The notes below the pieces were generated by a model that did not search any database, had not been told where the DNA came from, and saw nothing but the letters and a program-made list of their open reading frames with translations. From assembly GCA_021297895.1 (NCBI GenBank), contig JAJTHN010000007.1, positions 1 to 44,902 on the forward strand: a stretch of DNA of 44,902 nucleotides, read 5' to 3'. The DNA comes from Phycisphaeraceae bacterium (GTDB lineage Bacteria > Planctomycetota > Phycisphaerae > Phycisphaerales > UBA1924). The first letter of the stretch is position 1. Every line of letters starts with the position of its first letter. The position numbers and the translations under genes are program-made. Shown here in pieces: positions 26,710-34,480 of this stretch.

Positions 26710-26782
26710 TGGCTGGGGCCGGACTTGAACCGGCGACACCCGCATTTTCAGTGCGGTGCTCTACCAACTGAGCTACCCAGCC
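26710..26782 (-). tRNA. tRNA-Phe (anticodon GAA)
   Basis: A 73-nt cloverleaf on the minus strand: acceptor GGCTGGG/CCCAGCC with discriminator A, D-arm GCTC/GAGC, anticodon stem CCGCA/TGCGG around CTGAAAA, variable loop GTGTC, T-arm GCCGG-TTCAAGT-CCGGC. No CCA is encoded. Confidence 0.97.
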
Positions 26783-27000
26783 GACAGGCCAAAACGATAA
26801 GGCCGTTCCCCTCTCGGGTCAACGCCCGCGCTCGCACGATTCCACCAGGTGGCCCGGTCCACAGCCCAGCCGCGGCCCGGGACGGAGTTTTTCGGCATTC
26901 GGGCACGCGTTCATCACACCGGGGAAGAACCCAACCGGGTTCTCGGCCCTGCGTAACGTTCAGAGCGTCGATCCGACCGCACAATCTTCAGGAGCCACCC

Positions 27001-28260
27001 ATGGCCGCCGTCCCCCCCGCCGCTCCGTCGCCCGCCGCCTCGCACACCAACGGCTCCAAGGCCGGCCCGTCCAAGGCCGACCAGCTCGCCAGCCTGGCCA
27101 AGGGTCTCGAAGGCGTCATCGGCGGCACAACCGCGGTCTGCTCCATCGAGCAGGACAAGCTCATCTACCGCGGCTATGAGATCCACGATCTCGCCGAGCA
27201 CGCCACCTTCGAAGAGGTCGCGTACCTCCTGCTCGAAGGCCATCGCCCGGATGTCCCGTCGCTCCGCCGCTTTAAGGCCGAGGTCGTTGCCGAGCGCGCG
27301 TTGCCCTCCGCCGTGGTCTCGTTCCTTGAGAGCATCGCCGGCTGGCTGGCCAGCGGCCGGGCCGTGCCGATGGATGTCCTCCGCACCGCTGTGAGCATCC
27401 TGGGCCACACCGATCCGGACTGCCAGGACAACTCCCGCGCCGCGGAACTCCGCAAGGCCAAGCGCCTGCTCGCCAAGATCCCCACGATCATCGGGCACAT
27501 GCAGAACATCATCGACGGCCGCGGCATCGTCGGCCGCGAACTCGGCGGCGACCCCAGCCTTGGCCACGCCGCCAACATGCTCTACATGATGACCGGCCGC
27601 CGCCCGACCGAGAAGGAGGCCCGCGTCATGGACGTGAGCCTCATCCTGTACGCCGAGCACGAGTTCAACGCTTCGACCTTCACCAGCCGCGTGATCTCCG
27701 GCACCCTCAGCGACATGCACGGCGCGGTCACCGGAGCCATCGCCGCGCTCAAGGGCCCGCTCCACGGCGGCGCCAACGAAGCGGCCATGGACATGCTCAA
27801 GGAAATCCTCGCCACCGTCGGTGAGAAGGGCATCGGCACGCCGGCCGTCGACGCGTGGATGGAGCAGGCCTTCACCTCCAAGCGCAAACTCATGGGCTTC
27901 GGCCACCGCGTGTACAAGAACGGCGACCATCGCGCCGGCATCCTCCACAAGCTCGGCCGCGACATGGCCAGCAAGCTCGAGGGCACCTTCGGCGGCATCC
28001 CCGCCCCGCGCTGGTTCGACCTTGGCGAGCAGGTCCAGAAGATCATGCTCACCAAGAAGAACATCCACCCCAACGTCGACTTCCCCTGCGGCATGACGTA
28101 CTTCATCATGGGCATCCCCGTGCCGCAGTACACCCCCATCTTCGTCGCCGCCCGCATCACCGGGTGGAGCGCGCACATCATCGAGCAGCACTCCGACAAC
28201 CGCCTCATCCGCCCGCTGAGCATTTACACGGGCGAAGCCGAGCGGAAGTGGAACGGGTGA
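27001..28260 (+). CDS. gltA: Citrate synthase
   Basis: A 419-residue enzyme condensing acetyl-CoA and oxaloacetate, the entry to the TCA cycle. Active-site residues are visible: His220 in LYAEHEFNASTFTSR, His255 in GPLHGGANE, His302 in GFGHRVYKNGDHR, and Asp360 in NVDFPCGMTY. About 35 Ala/Pro-rich residues precede the conserved LEGVIGGTTAVCSIEQ. AGGAG lies six bases before ATG 27001, deciding the start. The short AEHEF type also includes 2-methylcitrate synthases, which sequence alone does not fully exclude; no methylcitrate genes are nearby. PDH subunits in the same window supply its acetyl-CoA. Confidence 0.93.
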   Translation: MAAVPPAAPSPAASHTNGSKAGPSKADQLASLAKGLEGVIGGTTAVCSIEQDKLIYRGYEIHDLAEHATFEEVAYLLLEGHRPDVPSLRRFKAEVVAERALPSAVVSFLESIAGWLASGRAVPMDVLRTAVSILGHTDPDCQDNSRAAELRKAKRLLAKIPTIIGHMQNIIDGRGIVGRELGGDPSLGHAANMLYMMTGRRPTEKEARVMDVSLILYAEHEFNASTFTSRVISGTLSDMHGAVTGAIAALKGPLHGGANEAAMDMLKEILATVGEKGIGTPAVDAWMEQAFTSKRKLMGFGHRVYKNGDHRAGILHKLGRDMASKLEGTFGGIPAPRWFDLGEQVQKIMLTKKNIHPNVDFPCGMTYFIMGIPVPQYTPIFVAARITGWSAHIIEQHSDNRLIRPLSIYTGEAERKWNG

Positions 28261-28293
28261 TCTGACTGAGTGGCAAGGGCAGGAAGTTCGCAC

Positions 28294-28986
28294 GTGAAGT
28301 ACATCGCCCGCATCGCGAAGTCCAGGGTCGCAAGGAGGCTTCTCCTAGCCGGAGCGGTGTGCGCAGGCCTTGGCGTCGCTGGCCTGTTTGCGTGCGACCA
28401 ATGGATCGAGTCTTCGACGGCCGATCGCCTCTACTCCGTCGCCAACCCGCCACCGCAGGTCCCCGTGGGCCTCGTGCTCGGCACGAGCCCGACGCTTCCA
28501 AACGGTCGTAAAAACCTCTTCTTTTCGGCTCGCATCGAGGCGGCTGCGCAGCTCTACCGCGACGGACGCGTCCAGCATCTTCTGGTCAGCGGCGACAACC
28601 GACACCACGCGTACGACGAGCCGACCGCCATGAGGGATGCACTCATTGCCCTCGGTGTTCCCGCTGGGGACATAACGCTCGACTTCGCGGGATTCCGCAC
28701 GCTCGACTCTGTCGTGCGTGCCAGAAGTGTCTTTGGACAAAGCAAGTTCATCGTCGTCTCGCAGCAGTTCCACTGCCAGCGTGCCATCTTTCTCGCCAGG
28801 GCTCACGGTATCGACGCGATCGGATACTGTGCCGCCGAGCCAACCGGGGCCGCGGCCACCCGGGTCCGTCTTCGGGAGGTCCTTGCTCGCGCCACCGCGA
28901 TTCTCGACGTCCACGTTCTCAACACCGGGCCCCACTTCCCCGGTCCGCCCGAGCCGATCGTTCTCGCAGATGCTCATGCGAAGTGA
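28294..28986 (+). CDS. sanA: SanA/YdcF family DUF218 envelope protein
   Basis: A 230-residue protein closely following the SanA pattern: an N-terminal membrane helix (LLLAGAVCAGLGVAGLFAC), then VGLVLGTSP, LLVSGDN, DFAGFRTLDSVVRAR, VVSQQFHCQRAIFLAR and REVLARATAILDVH. SanA-type DUF218 proteins sit in the inner membrane and affect envelope barrier function; the reaction is not established. GTG 28294 is chosen because AGGAAG lies about seven bases upstream; an in-frame GTG at 28270 has no such site. Slightly lower GC and less codon bias than gltA beside it. The stop falls inside a hairpin shared with the converging peptidase gene. Confidence 0.88.
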   Translation: MKYIARIAKSRVARRLLLAGAVCAGLGVAGLFACDQWIESSTADRLYSVANPPPQVPVGLVLGTSPTLPNGRKNLFFSARIEAAAQLYRDGRVQHLLVSGDNRHHAYDEPTAMRDALIALGVPAGDITLDFAGFRTLDSVVRARSVFGQSKFIVVSQQFHCQRAIFLARAHGIDAIGYCAAEPTGAAATRVRLREVLARATAILDVHVLNTGPHFPGPPEPIVLADAHAK

Positions 28987-29004
28987 CTCGTCGTTCCGTC
29001 ACTT
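28981..29004. terminator. Hairpin containing both stop codons of convergent genes
   Basis: AAGTGAC (28981-28987) pairs with GTCACTT (28998-29004) around a 10-nt loop. The sanA TGA lies in one arm and the M20 peptidase stop (TCA on the plus strand) in the other. There is no T-run, so it may serve as a weak bidirectional end or as mRNA 3' protection. Confidence 0.45.
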
Positions 29005-30285
29005 CGTCGCGTCAGCCCCCGCCATCACCATCGCCAGCACCTGCGCCCGCTCAACGAGGCTCGCGATCTCGATCCACTCCGTCGGCGTGTGCAGCCCGCC
29101 GCCGCGCACGCCCAGCGTGTCGATCGTCGCCAGCCCCGCGGCCTGCAGGTTGTTGCCGTCGCACACGCCCGCCGTGGATGCGAAGGGCAGTGACTGCCCA
29201 AGGCTCTCGCACACGCGCCGCGCCCGCTCGGCCAGCGTTCGCGTGCCGTCGGTCGTCGGCTTGGCCGGACGATTAAAGACCCGCCGCACGCGCACCCCGC
29301 CGGTCGCCGAGCCGGGCGGCGCCTGACCGAACTCCAGTGCCGCAAGGCCCGCCTCCAGAACCGCCGCGCCCTCGGGCGTGGGGTACCGCACGTTGCCCCA
29401 CGCGCGTGCGTAATCCGGCACGACATTGGGCGGCTGGTCGCAGCGCATCGGCCCGACATTCACCGCCAGCCCCTTGCTCAGGTCCGTCAGGCTCGTCGCC
29501 TTTAGCACCGCCTCGCTGAGCAACCGCGTCGCCGACACGCCGCTGGCAAAGTCGCGCCCGACGTGCGCATTCTTGCCGAAGGCCTCGATCATGAACTGCC
29601 CGCTCCCGCCGCGAGCGATCGCCAGTTCCCCCTTGCTCATCGCCGGTTCCAGCGCGATGCCCACGCCGTACGCACGCGCGCCGCCCTCGAGCGTTCTCGA
29701 AGCCTCGGCACGCAGCGCCGCGTCCGAGTGAAACGAGCCGGTCTCCTCATCGCTGTTGAGGATCCAGCCCCATCCGCCGGGCACCTCCACGCCGACCTCC
29801 GCCAGCGCCTCCAGCGCGTGCATCGCGATCACGAGCCCGCCCTTCATGTCGACCACGCCCGGCCCCGTCGCCGTCGCGTGATCGGCCGCGAGTTTCAACT
29901 CTCGGAACGGCCCATCGGTCGCGTGAACCGTGTCCAGGTGCCCGCTCAGCAGCACGCCGCCGCCCTCGCGTCCGTCTCGGCCCCCGCCGGACCTGCGGCA
30001 CACCAGCGTCGGCGGCGCATCCGCCGATGCCCCGTCGCCCGCGCGGTCCGCCTCGTTCCACGCCAGCCACGCCGGCCGCGGCGTCCCCGGCACCAACTCC
30101 ACGCTCGCGCCGAGTTTCACGCACCGCTCGGCGATGTGCTGGCGCAACCTGGCCAGCCCATCGCTCATCCCCGGCCCCGGCCCCGTCGGCGTCTCGACGA
30201 ACAGCCGAAGATCATGCAGCATCGCCGCTCGGCGCTGCGAGAGATTCACGAGCACCCGCTCACGCCGCGCCGCATCCATCTTCAT
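28999..30285 (-). CDS. M20 family metallopeptidase
   Basis: A 428-residue zinc aminoacylase/carboxypeptidase-type enzyme. Metal ligands and catalytic residues are in place: SGHLDTVH (His116, Asp118), GPGVVDMKGG (Asp146), LNSDEETGS (catalytic Glu180 and ligand Glu181), ALEPA, and a final HTPTEWIE His. The dimerisation insert runs from about 235 to 345. It resembles the glutamate carboxypeptidase (CPG2)/ArgE/DapE group; the substrate is unknown. ATG 30285 is preferred with AGAGG about seven bases upstream; a GTG at 30303 is possible. It has no signal peptide, so it is probably cytoplasmic. Confidence 0.9.
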   Translation of the reverse strand: MKMDAARRERVLVNLSQRRAAMLHDLRLFVETPTGPGPGMSDGLARLRQHIAERCVKLGASVELVPGTPRPAWLAWNEADRAGDGASADAPPTLVCRRSGGGRDGREGGGVLLSGHLDTVHATDGPFRELKLAADHATATGPGVVDMKGGLVIAMHALEALAEVGVEVPGGWGWILNSDEETGSFHSDAALRAEASRTLEGGARAYGVGIALEPAMSKGELAIARGGSGQFMIEAFGKNAHVGRDFASGVSATRLLSEAVLKATSLTDLSKGLAVNVGPMRCDQPPNVVPDYARAWGNVRYPTPEGAAVLEAGLAALEFGQAPPGSATGGVRVRRVFNRPAKPTTDGTRTLAERARRVCESLGQSLPFASTAGVCDGNNLQAAGLATIDTLGVRGGGLHTPTEWIEIASLVERAQVLAMVMAGADATK

Positions 30286-30332
30286 GCTCGCCCTCTCAGG
30301 CACGTCGCCACTCTGCGCCGACTCCGCTTCCT

Positions 30333-30372
30333 TCTACTCTGCCACTGCGTCACTCTGCCACTTTGCCACTCT
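30333..30372. repeat. 8-bp tandem repeat, five units (GYCACTSY)
   Basis: Five consecutive octamers (TCTACTCT, GCCACTGC, GTCACTCT, GCCACTTT, GCCACTCT) end one base before the stop of the UDP-sugar pyrophosphorylase gene. The same octamer array recurs at 34417-34472, again just beyond the stop of a leftward gene. Confidence 0.75.
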
Positions 30373-30373
30373 C

Positions 30374-31867
30374 TCAGATCACCACCTTCGCCCCCGACGG
30401 GATCGCCGCGGGAACCTTCGCCGCCCCGGCGCCTCCGGCACGCATCTCGCCCGCATCCATCGCCGTCCGCGGGGAAATCTCGATCACCGCATCCACCGCG
30501 CCGCAGTTCTTGTACGGCACCCTGCACCCGGCCCCGCCCAGCCACCGCGCCGCCCGACGCGTCTGGATCTCGGCGCACGACGCCGGCGAGTCGCTCCCCG
30601 TCGCATTCTTGATCGGCGCGAACTCATCCAGCCGCTGCGTCTCCAGCACGATCGACCGCGCCGCCATGGGCAGCGCATCGAACACGAACGCCTCCAGCTT
30701 CACCGCGTTGTTGCTCGTCGGCTCGACCCGCTGGCCCGTCGACAGATCCACGAACGGAACCTTCTTCTCCGCTCGATGGAACGGCAGCGTGAAGCCGCCC
30801 CCCGCGCCCCCCGCACCCGCGTTCAACCGACGCACAAACTCCACGCCGATCATGTGCACCGCGATCGATCCGGCCGAATACGTCAGCCCGCCGTCCGCAT
30901 CGCGCGCCTGCGCCAACTCGGCCGGCAGATCGCTGTACTCGATCACGCCGACCCGCCCATTGACCTTGCACAGCACGCCGACTTTTTCGCCCGGGTCGCT
31001 CTTGGCGACCATCTTGCTGCTCATCTCCCCGCTGCTCTGCGGGCTGGCCGCGTGCAGGCCGATGAACGCCGGATCGATCACGCGCACCAGCGGGTTGTCG
31101 ATCTGCGTGTACGAGATGTGCTCCACGCCGCGCTTGGCCATGTCGTCGATCGCGCCGCTGGTGTACAGCGCCTTGAGCGATCCGCCGTGCCCATCGGGGT
31201 TCAGCGCCACCTCGTGCTTCTGGCTCAGCAGCACCCTGCCGGTCTTGAGATCGAGCGACGGCATCACGCCCTGCGGGAAGAACATCACGTCGGTCGACTT
31301 GAGCCCGAAGTAACCGTTGGCCTTGAAGAACGCCACGGTCGCTTCGTGATTCAGCGGGCTGGTCATGATGTACCACGGAATGCTCCCCGTCGCCGGGCGA
31401 TACCGCTCCTGCGCCGCAAGGATCCAATCCGCCAGGCACGCAAACAACGGCTTGCCCGTCACCGCGCCGCCGGGATAGCACCCCTTGGGCCCGTCGTATC
31501 CCAGACGCGAACCCTGTCCGCCGGCAACGGTGAACGCCGCGATCTTCCCCGCGCCGATCAGTTCGCGGCCCTTGCGGGCGTACGCCTCGCGGTCCCAGCC
31601 GCGATCCTTGCTCGTGTGGTCCGCCGCGAAATACGGCACCGGCTCGATCTTCGCCGATGAGCCCTTGGCAGCATCCGACGACGCCCGGACATACCGCTCG
31701 ATCAGCCCCGGCAGCGACCGAAGGTCCAGCGACGCGATCTGCGCCAGCAACGCCGAGCGCTGCTCCGGCGTGATCTGATCCACAAACGTCAGCAGGTGCT
31801 CCTGTCCGGCTTGCCGGAGTTGTTCACGAATCGCGTCGATCGCTGGCTGGGCATGGGCGGTGGTCAT
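30374..31867 (-). CDS. UDP-sugar pyrophosphorylase (UDPGP type 1 family)
   Basis: A 497-residue eukaryote-like uridylyltransferase. The nucleotide-binding loop AGGQGSRLGYDGPKG is at 115-129, and IPWYIMTSPLNHEATVAFF, LLSQKHEVALNPDGHGG and the later TSNNAVKLEAFVFD match UDP-N-acetylglucosamine pyrophosphorylase/UAP1 proteins. It makes UDP-GlcNAc or UDP-glucose from UTP and the sugar 1-phosphate; the exact sugar cannot be read from motifs. ATG 31867 fits the family N-terminus and lies 63 bp from the divergent rpe start. The stop abuts an octamer repeat. Confidence 0.88.
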   Translation of the reverse strand: MTTAHAQPAIDAIREQLRQAGQEHLLTFVDQITPEQRSALLAQIASLDLRSLPGLIERYVRASSDAAKGSSAKIEPVPYFAADHTSKDRGWDREAYARKGRELIGAGKIAAFTVAGGQGSRLGYDGPKGCYPGGAVTGKPLFACLADWILAAQERYRPATGSIPWYIMTSPLNHEATVAFFKANGYFGLKSTDVMFFPQGVMPSLDLKTGRVLLSQKHEVALNPDGHGGSLKALYTSGAIDDMAKRGVEHISYTQIDNPLVRVIDPAFIGLHAASPQSSGEMSSKMVAKSDPGEKVGVLCKVNGRVGVIEYSDLPAELAQARDADGGLTYSAGSIAVHMIGVEFVRRLNAGAGGAGGGFTLPFHRAEKKVPFVDLSTGQRVEPTSNNAVKLEAFVFDALPMAARSIVLETQRLDEFAPIKNATGSDSPASCAEIQTRRAARWLGGAGCRVPYKNCGAVDAVIEISPRTAMDAGEMRAGGAGAAKVPAAIPSGAKVVI

Positions 31868-31930
31868 GCCCGCAGGGTAACGCCCGGCCGCGCCCGCGTG
31901 GCGTGCACGCCCGTCCGCTATTCTCCTGCC

Positions 31931-32617
31931 GTGCGAAGCCTTCTGAAAAACCCCCGACGCCTCCCGCTCATCGCCCCGTCCATCCTCTCGGCGGACTTCG
32001 CCCGCATGGCCGAAGACTGCCAGCAGGTCTTCGCGGCCGGCGCCGACCTGCTCCACCTGGATGTCATGGACGGCCACTTCGTCCCCAACCTGACCATGGG
32101 CCCGGACCTGTGCCGCTGCCTCCGCCGCGCCCTGCCAAGCGCCTTCCTCGATGTCCACCTCATGGTCACCGACCCCGCTCGGTTCATCGAGCCCTTCGCC
32201 GAGGCCGGAGCCAACCACGTCACCTTCCATGCCGAGGTGCTTTCACCCGAACAGGTGGATGGCCTGGCCACAAGGTCCAGAGAACTCGGCATGACCGCCG
32301 GAATTGCGCTCAACCCCCCGACCCCGGTTGAGGTGGTTCTGCCCCTGGTCTCCATGGTCGATCTGGTCCTGGTCATGAGCGTCAATCCCGGCTTCAGCGG
32401 CCAGTCCTTCATGCCCGAAGTCCTGACGAAGGTCGAGGCCATCGCCGATGTCCTCCAGCCCACCCAGCGGCTGCAAATGGACGGCGGGATCAAGCCCGCC
32501 AATGCCGAACTGGTTCGGCAGGCCGGGTGCGATGTTCTCGTCGCCGCCTCGGCGATCTTCGGCAGCAAGCCCGCCGCATGGCCCGCCATCATCGCCGACC
32601 TCCGCGGCCAGCCGTGA
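31931..32617 (+). CDS. rpe: Ribulose-phosphate 3-epimerase
   Basis: A 228-residue TIM-barrel enzyme of the pentose phosphate pathway interconverting ribulose 5-phosphate and xylulose 5-phosphate. The metal ligands are intact: His42 and Asp44 in LLHLDVMDGHFVPN, His76 in DVHLMV, Asp184 in LQMDGGIKP. VMSVNPGFSGQSF is the phosphate-contact signature. It starts at GTG 31931 because conserved IAPSILSADFARM begins soon after and no ATG precedes it in frame; there is no clear ribosome-binding site. It is divergent from the UDP-sugar pyrophosphorylase gene. Confidence 0.94.
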   Translation: MRSLLKNPRRLPLIAPSILSADFARMAEDCQQVFAAGADLLHLDVMDGHFVPNLTMGPDLCRCLRRALPSAFLDVHLMVTDPARFIEPFAEAGANHVTFHAEVLSPEQVDGLATRSRELGMTAGIALNPPTPVEVVLPLVSMVDLVLVMSVNPGFSGQSFMPEVLTKVEAIADVLQPTQRLQMDGGIKPANAELVRQAGCDVLVAASAIFGSKPAAWPAIIADLRGQP

Positions 32618-32970
32618 CCCCGCCCCGACCGCCCGTTCGGATCAAGTTCGGCATTGCAGCCGCCCGACCCCTCGCGGTCTACACTCCCCATCGCCCCCGG
32701 CACCTTCTGGAGCCCATCGGCCGGACCGCCGATGTCTCCACAGAACGTCAACATCGCACTTGGGGGGCGTTTGGTGCACTGTTGACGGGCGAGCACCGGA
32801 ATCGGCAGGATGCCGGTTCCCAATGAGCGGGTGCTCGGGCGTCTGGGCCTCTGGCGGGCCCGGAACACGGTTTGGAGCAGGCCGCGGCCCGTCGGACGGG
32901 CAGGCGACATAGTCCCCCCAGTCGGCCAAGGACGGCCGAGTCGACGCTCGACGCCTCACGGAAGGATCGC
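32618..32970 (+). promoter_or_regulatory. Gene-free accD upstream region
   Basis: A 353-bp gap with no gene visible. Besides the structured element at 32790-32837 it has a 7-bp hairpin (CATCGGC/GCCGATG, 32715-32734) that might end the rpe transcript, though no T-run follows. TTGCAG (32654) and TACACT (32680) are spaced 20 bp, too far for a good sigma-70 promoter. Confidence 0.3.
32790..32837 (+). promoter_or_regulatory. Two-stage stem-loop in the accD leader
   Basis: CGAGCACC (32790-32797) pairs with GGTGCTCG (32830-32837), eight pairs. Inside, 32798-32807 pairs with 32811-32820, ten pairs with one G-U, leaving GGA as the loop. A 9-nt bulge lies on the 3' side. The loop context AGGAUG matches the core of CsrA-binding sites, where GGA is displayed in a loop. 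The element ends 133 bases before the accD start. Function is inferred. Confidence 0.5.
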
Positions 32971-33813
32971 ATGACGCAGACTGCCAATCGGACGTGGACC
33001 GAAGTCAAGACCCCCCGCCGCGCCGTCATTCCTGAGGGCCTGTGGCTCCGCTGCCCCTCGTGCGCGAGCATGGTCTACCGCAAGCAGATGGAGCTGAACC
33101 TCCACTGCTGCCCCGAGTGCAACCACCACTTCCGCATCGGCGCCGATGAGCGCATCCGCCAACTGGTGGATCAGGACACGTTCGAGCCCATGTTCCAGAA
33201 CCTGGCCCCGAGCGATCCGCTGAACTTTGTCGACCTCAAGGGCTACCCGGAGCGACTGGCCGCCGAGCAGAAGCGGGCCAAGGCCCTCGACGGCTGCCGC
33301 GCGGGCACGGGCTTCATCAAGGGCCGCGCCGCGGTGCTGGCCTGCCTCGATCTGCACTTCATGATGGGCTCGATGGGCAGCGTGGTGGGCGAGATCGTCA
33401 CCCGGTCGATCGAACTGGCCACGGAGCGCGACCTGCCGCTGATCGTCGTTTCCTGCTCCGGCGGCGCCCGCATGCAGGAATCGGGCCTCTCGCTCATGCA
33501 GATGGCCAAGACCTCCGCCGCGCTGGCCCGCTTTGACCGCAAGGGCGGCCTGTACATCAGCGTCCTGACCGACCCGACCACGGGCGGCGTGACCGCCTCG
33601 TTCGCGATGCTGGGCGATGTCATCATCGCCGAGCCCAAGGCGCTCATCGGCTTCGCCGGCCCGCGCGTGATCCAGCAGACCATCCGCCAGGAACTGCCCG
33701 AGGGCTTCCAGCGGAGCGAGTACGTGCAGGAGTCGGGCTTCGTCGACCGCGTGGTGCCGCGGAGCCAGCTCCGCAACGAACTGGCCCGCGTGATCGACTA
33801 CGCCGGCAAGTAA
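32971..33813 (+). CDS. accD: Acetyl-CoA carboxylase carboxyltransferase beta subunit
   Basis: A 280-residue carboxyltransferase beta subunit for the first committed step of fatty acid synthesis, malonyl-CoA formation. The N-terminal zinc ribbon has Cys28, Cys31, Cys47 and Cys50 (CPSC...CPEC). The crotonase-fold core shows FMMGSMGSVVGEIVTRSIELA, VSCSGGARMQESGLSLMQMAKTSAAL and the oxyanion region TDPTTGGVTASFAMLGDV. GGAAGGA about five bases before ATG 32971 decides the start. accA is not adjacent. AcpS in the same window serves the same pathway. Confidence 0.96.
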   Translation: MTQTANRTWTEVKTPRRAVIPEGLWLRCPSCASMVYRKQMELNLHCCPECNHHFRIGADERIRQLVDQDTFEPMFQNLAPSDPLNFVDLKGYPERLAAEQKRAKALDGCRAGTGFIKGRAAVLACLDLHFMMGSMGSVVGEIVTRSIELATERDLPLIVVSCSGGARMQESGLSLMQMAKTSAALARFDRKGGLYISVLTDPTTGGVTASFAMLGDVIIAEPKALIGFAGPRVIQQTIRQELPEGFQRSEYVQESGFVDRVVPRSQLRNELARVIDYAGK

Positions 33814-33846
33814 GGGCTGCGCGACGCACCAAAGGGCAAAGGCAAG

Positions 33847-33867
33847 GGCCATCGGCCATCGGCCATC
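33847..33867. repeat. 7-bp tandem repeat GGCCATC x3
   Basis: Three perfect GGCCATC heptamers just after the accD stop. The same heptamer or its complement recurs at 37674-37708, 38169-38196 and 38225-38238. Confidence 0.75.
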
Positions 33868-33911
33868 GGTGCGCCATGTCCGGCCCGTGCCGCGCGTGGC
33901 GCGTGCTCCGT

Positions 33912-34316
33912 TCAGCCGCGCAGAGTGAACATCGCCATCATCGCCAACTCCGCCGCGACCAGTGCCGACGCGGACGCGATGATCGTCAATCGCACCCACG
34001 ACGCCGACCACAGCCCGCCCCGGATGCAGACCCAAATCAGCGAGCCCATCGCCGCGGCAAACGCGGCGATGATTCCGAGCATGACACCACGATCGATACC
34101 GCCGGGAGACAGCCAGAACATCACCGCCACACGCGTGAACGCGGCCAGCACGCCGACCGAAATCGCCAAGCCCACCGTCGCCCCGCGCCAGGCCTGCTCG
34201 CGAGCATTCGACCGGAACGTGCGAGGCCACTACGTCAAGAACGCACCACACTCCGGACAGCGGCGGGTGCCGACCTCCAGGTCATGCCGACAATCCGGAC
34301 ACCGGTCATAGGTCAT
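33912..34316 (-). pseudogene. Zinc-ribbon membrane protein split by an in-frame TAG
   Basis: Reading leftward from ATG 34316 (GGAGG seven bases upstream, a strong site) gives MTYDRCPDCRHDLEVGT, then RRCPECGAFLT: a two-knuckle zinc ribbon (CPDC...CPEC). A TAG at 34230-34232 then interrupts the frame. The same frame stays open for another 106 codons to TGA at 33912-33914 and encodes three hydrophobic helices (LAISVGVLAAFTRVAVMF; VMLGIIAAFAAAMGSLIWVC; LTIIASASALVAAELAMMAMF). A zinc ribbon followed by a few membrane helices is a common small-protein layout, so this looks like one gene with a premature stop. It may be a recent pseudogene, a sequencing error, or two separate peptides (28 aa, and 87 aa from GTG 34175). 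Confidence 0.6.
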
Positions 34317-34416
34317 CAGCCACCCTCCCAGCCTCAGCCGCCACTCGCCCCCTGGGCCAACGGCGACCGTCACACACCCCACGCTCAAAATCAGGGCAGA
34401 TCTTCACAGCGCTTTC

Positions 34417-34472
34417 GCCACTGCTTCACTGTTCCACTCCGCCACTCCGTCACTGCGCCACTCTGCCCCTGC
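34417..34472. repeat. 8-bp tandem repeat, seven units (GYCACTSY)
   Basis: Seven octamers in a row (GCCACTGC, TTCACTGT, TCCACTCC, GCCACTCC, GTCACTGC, GCCACTCT, GCCCCTGC) lie 8 bp beyond the stop of the dockerin protein gene, matching the array at 30333-30372 in sequence and position. Confidence 0.75.
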
Positions 34473-34480
34473 ATCAACCC

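Noticed and set aside
26710-26782. Integration site of a mobile element at tRNA-Phe (also considered for tRNA-Thr and tRNA-Asp)
   Set aside because: No integrase, no direct repeat of the tRNA end and no shift in gene style nearby.
26881-26960. GAACCC/GGGTTC hairpin before gltA as a riboswitch
   Set aside because: A single 6-bp stem with a 4-nt loop and no further structure is too weak to support a regulatory claim.
33912-34316. Recoding as selenocysteine at the internal stop
   Set aside because: The stop is TAG, not TGA, and no pyrrolysine or selenocysteine context is visible.
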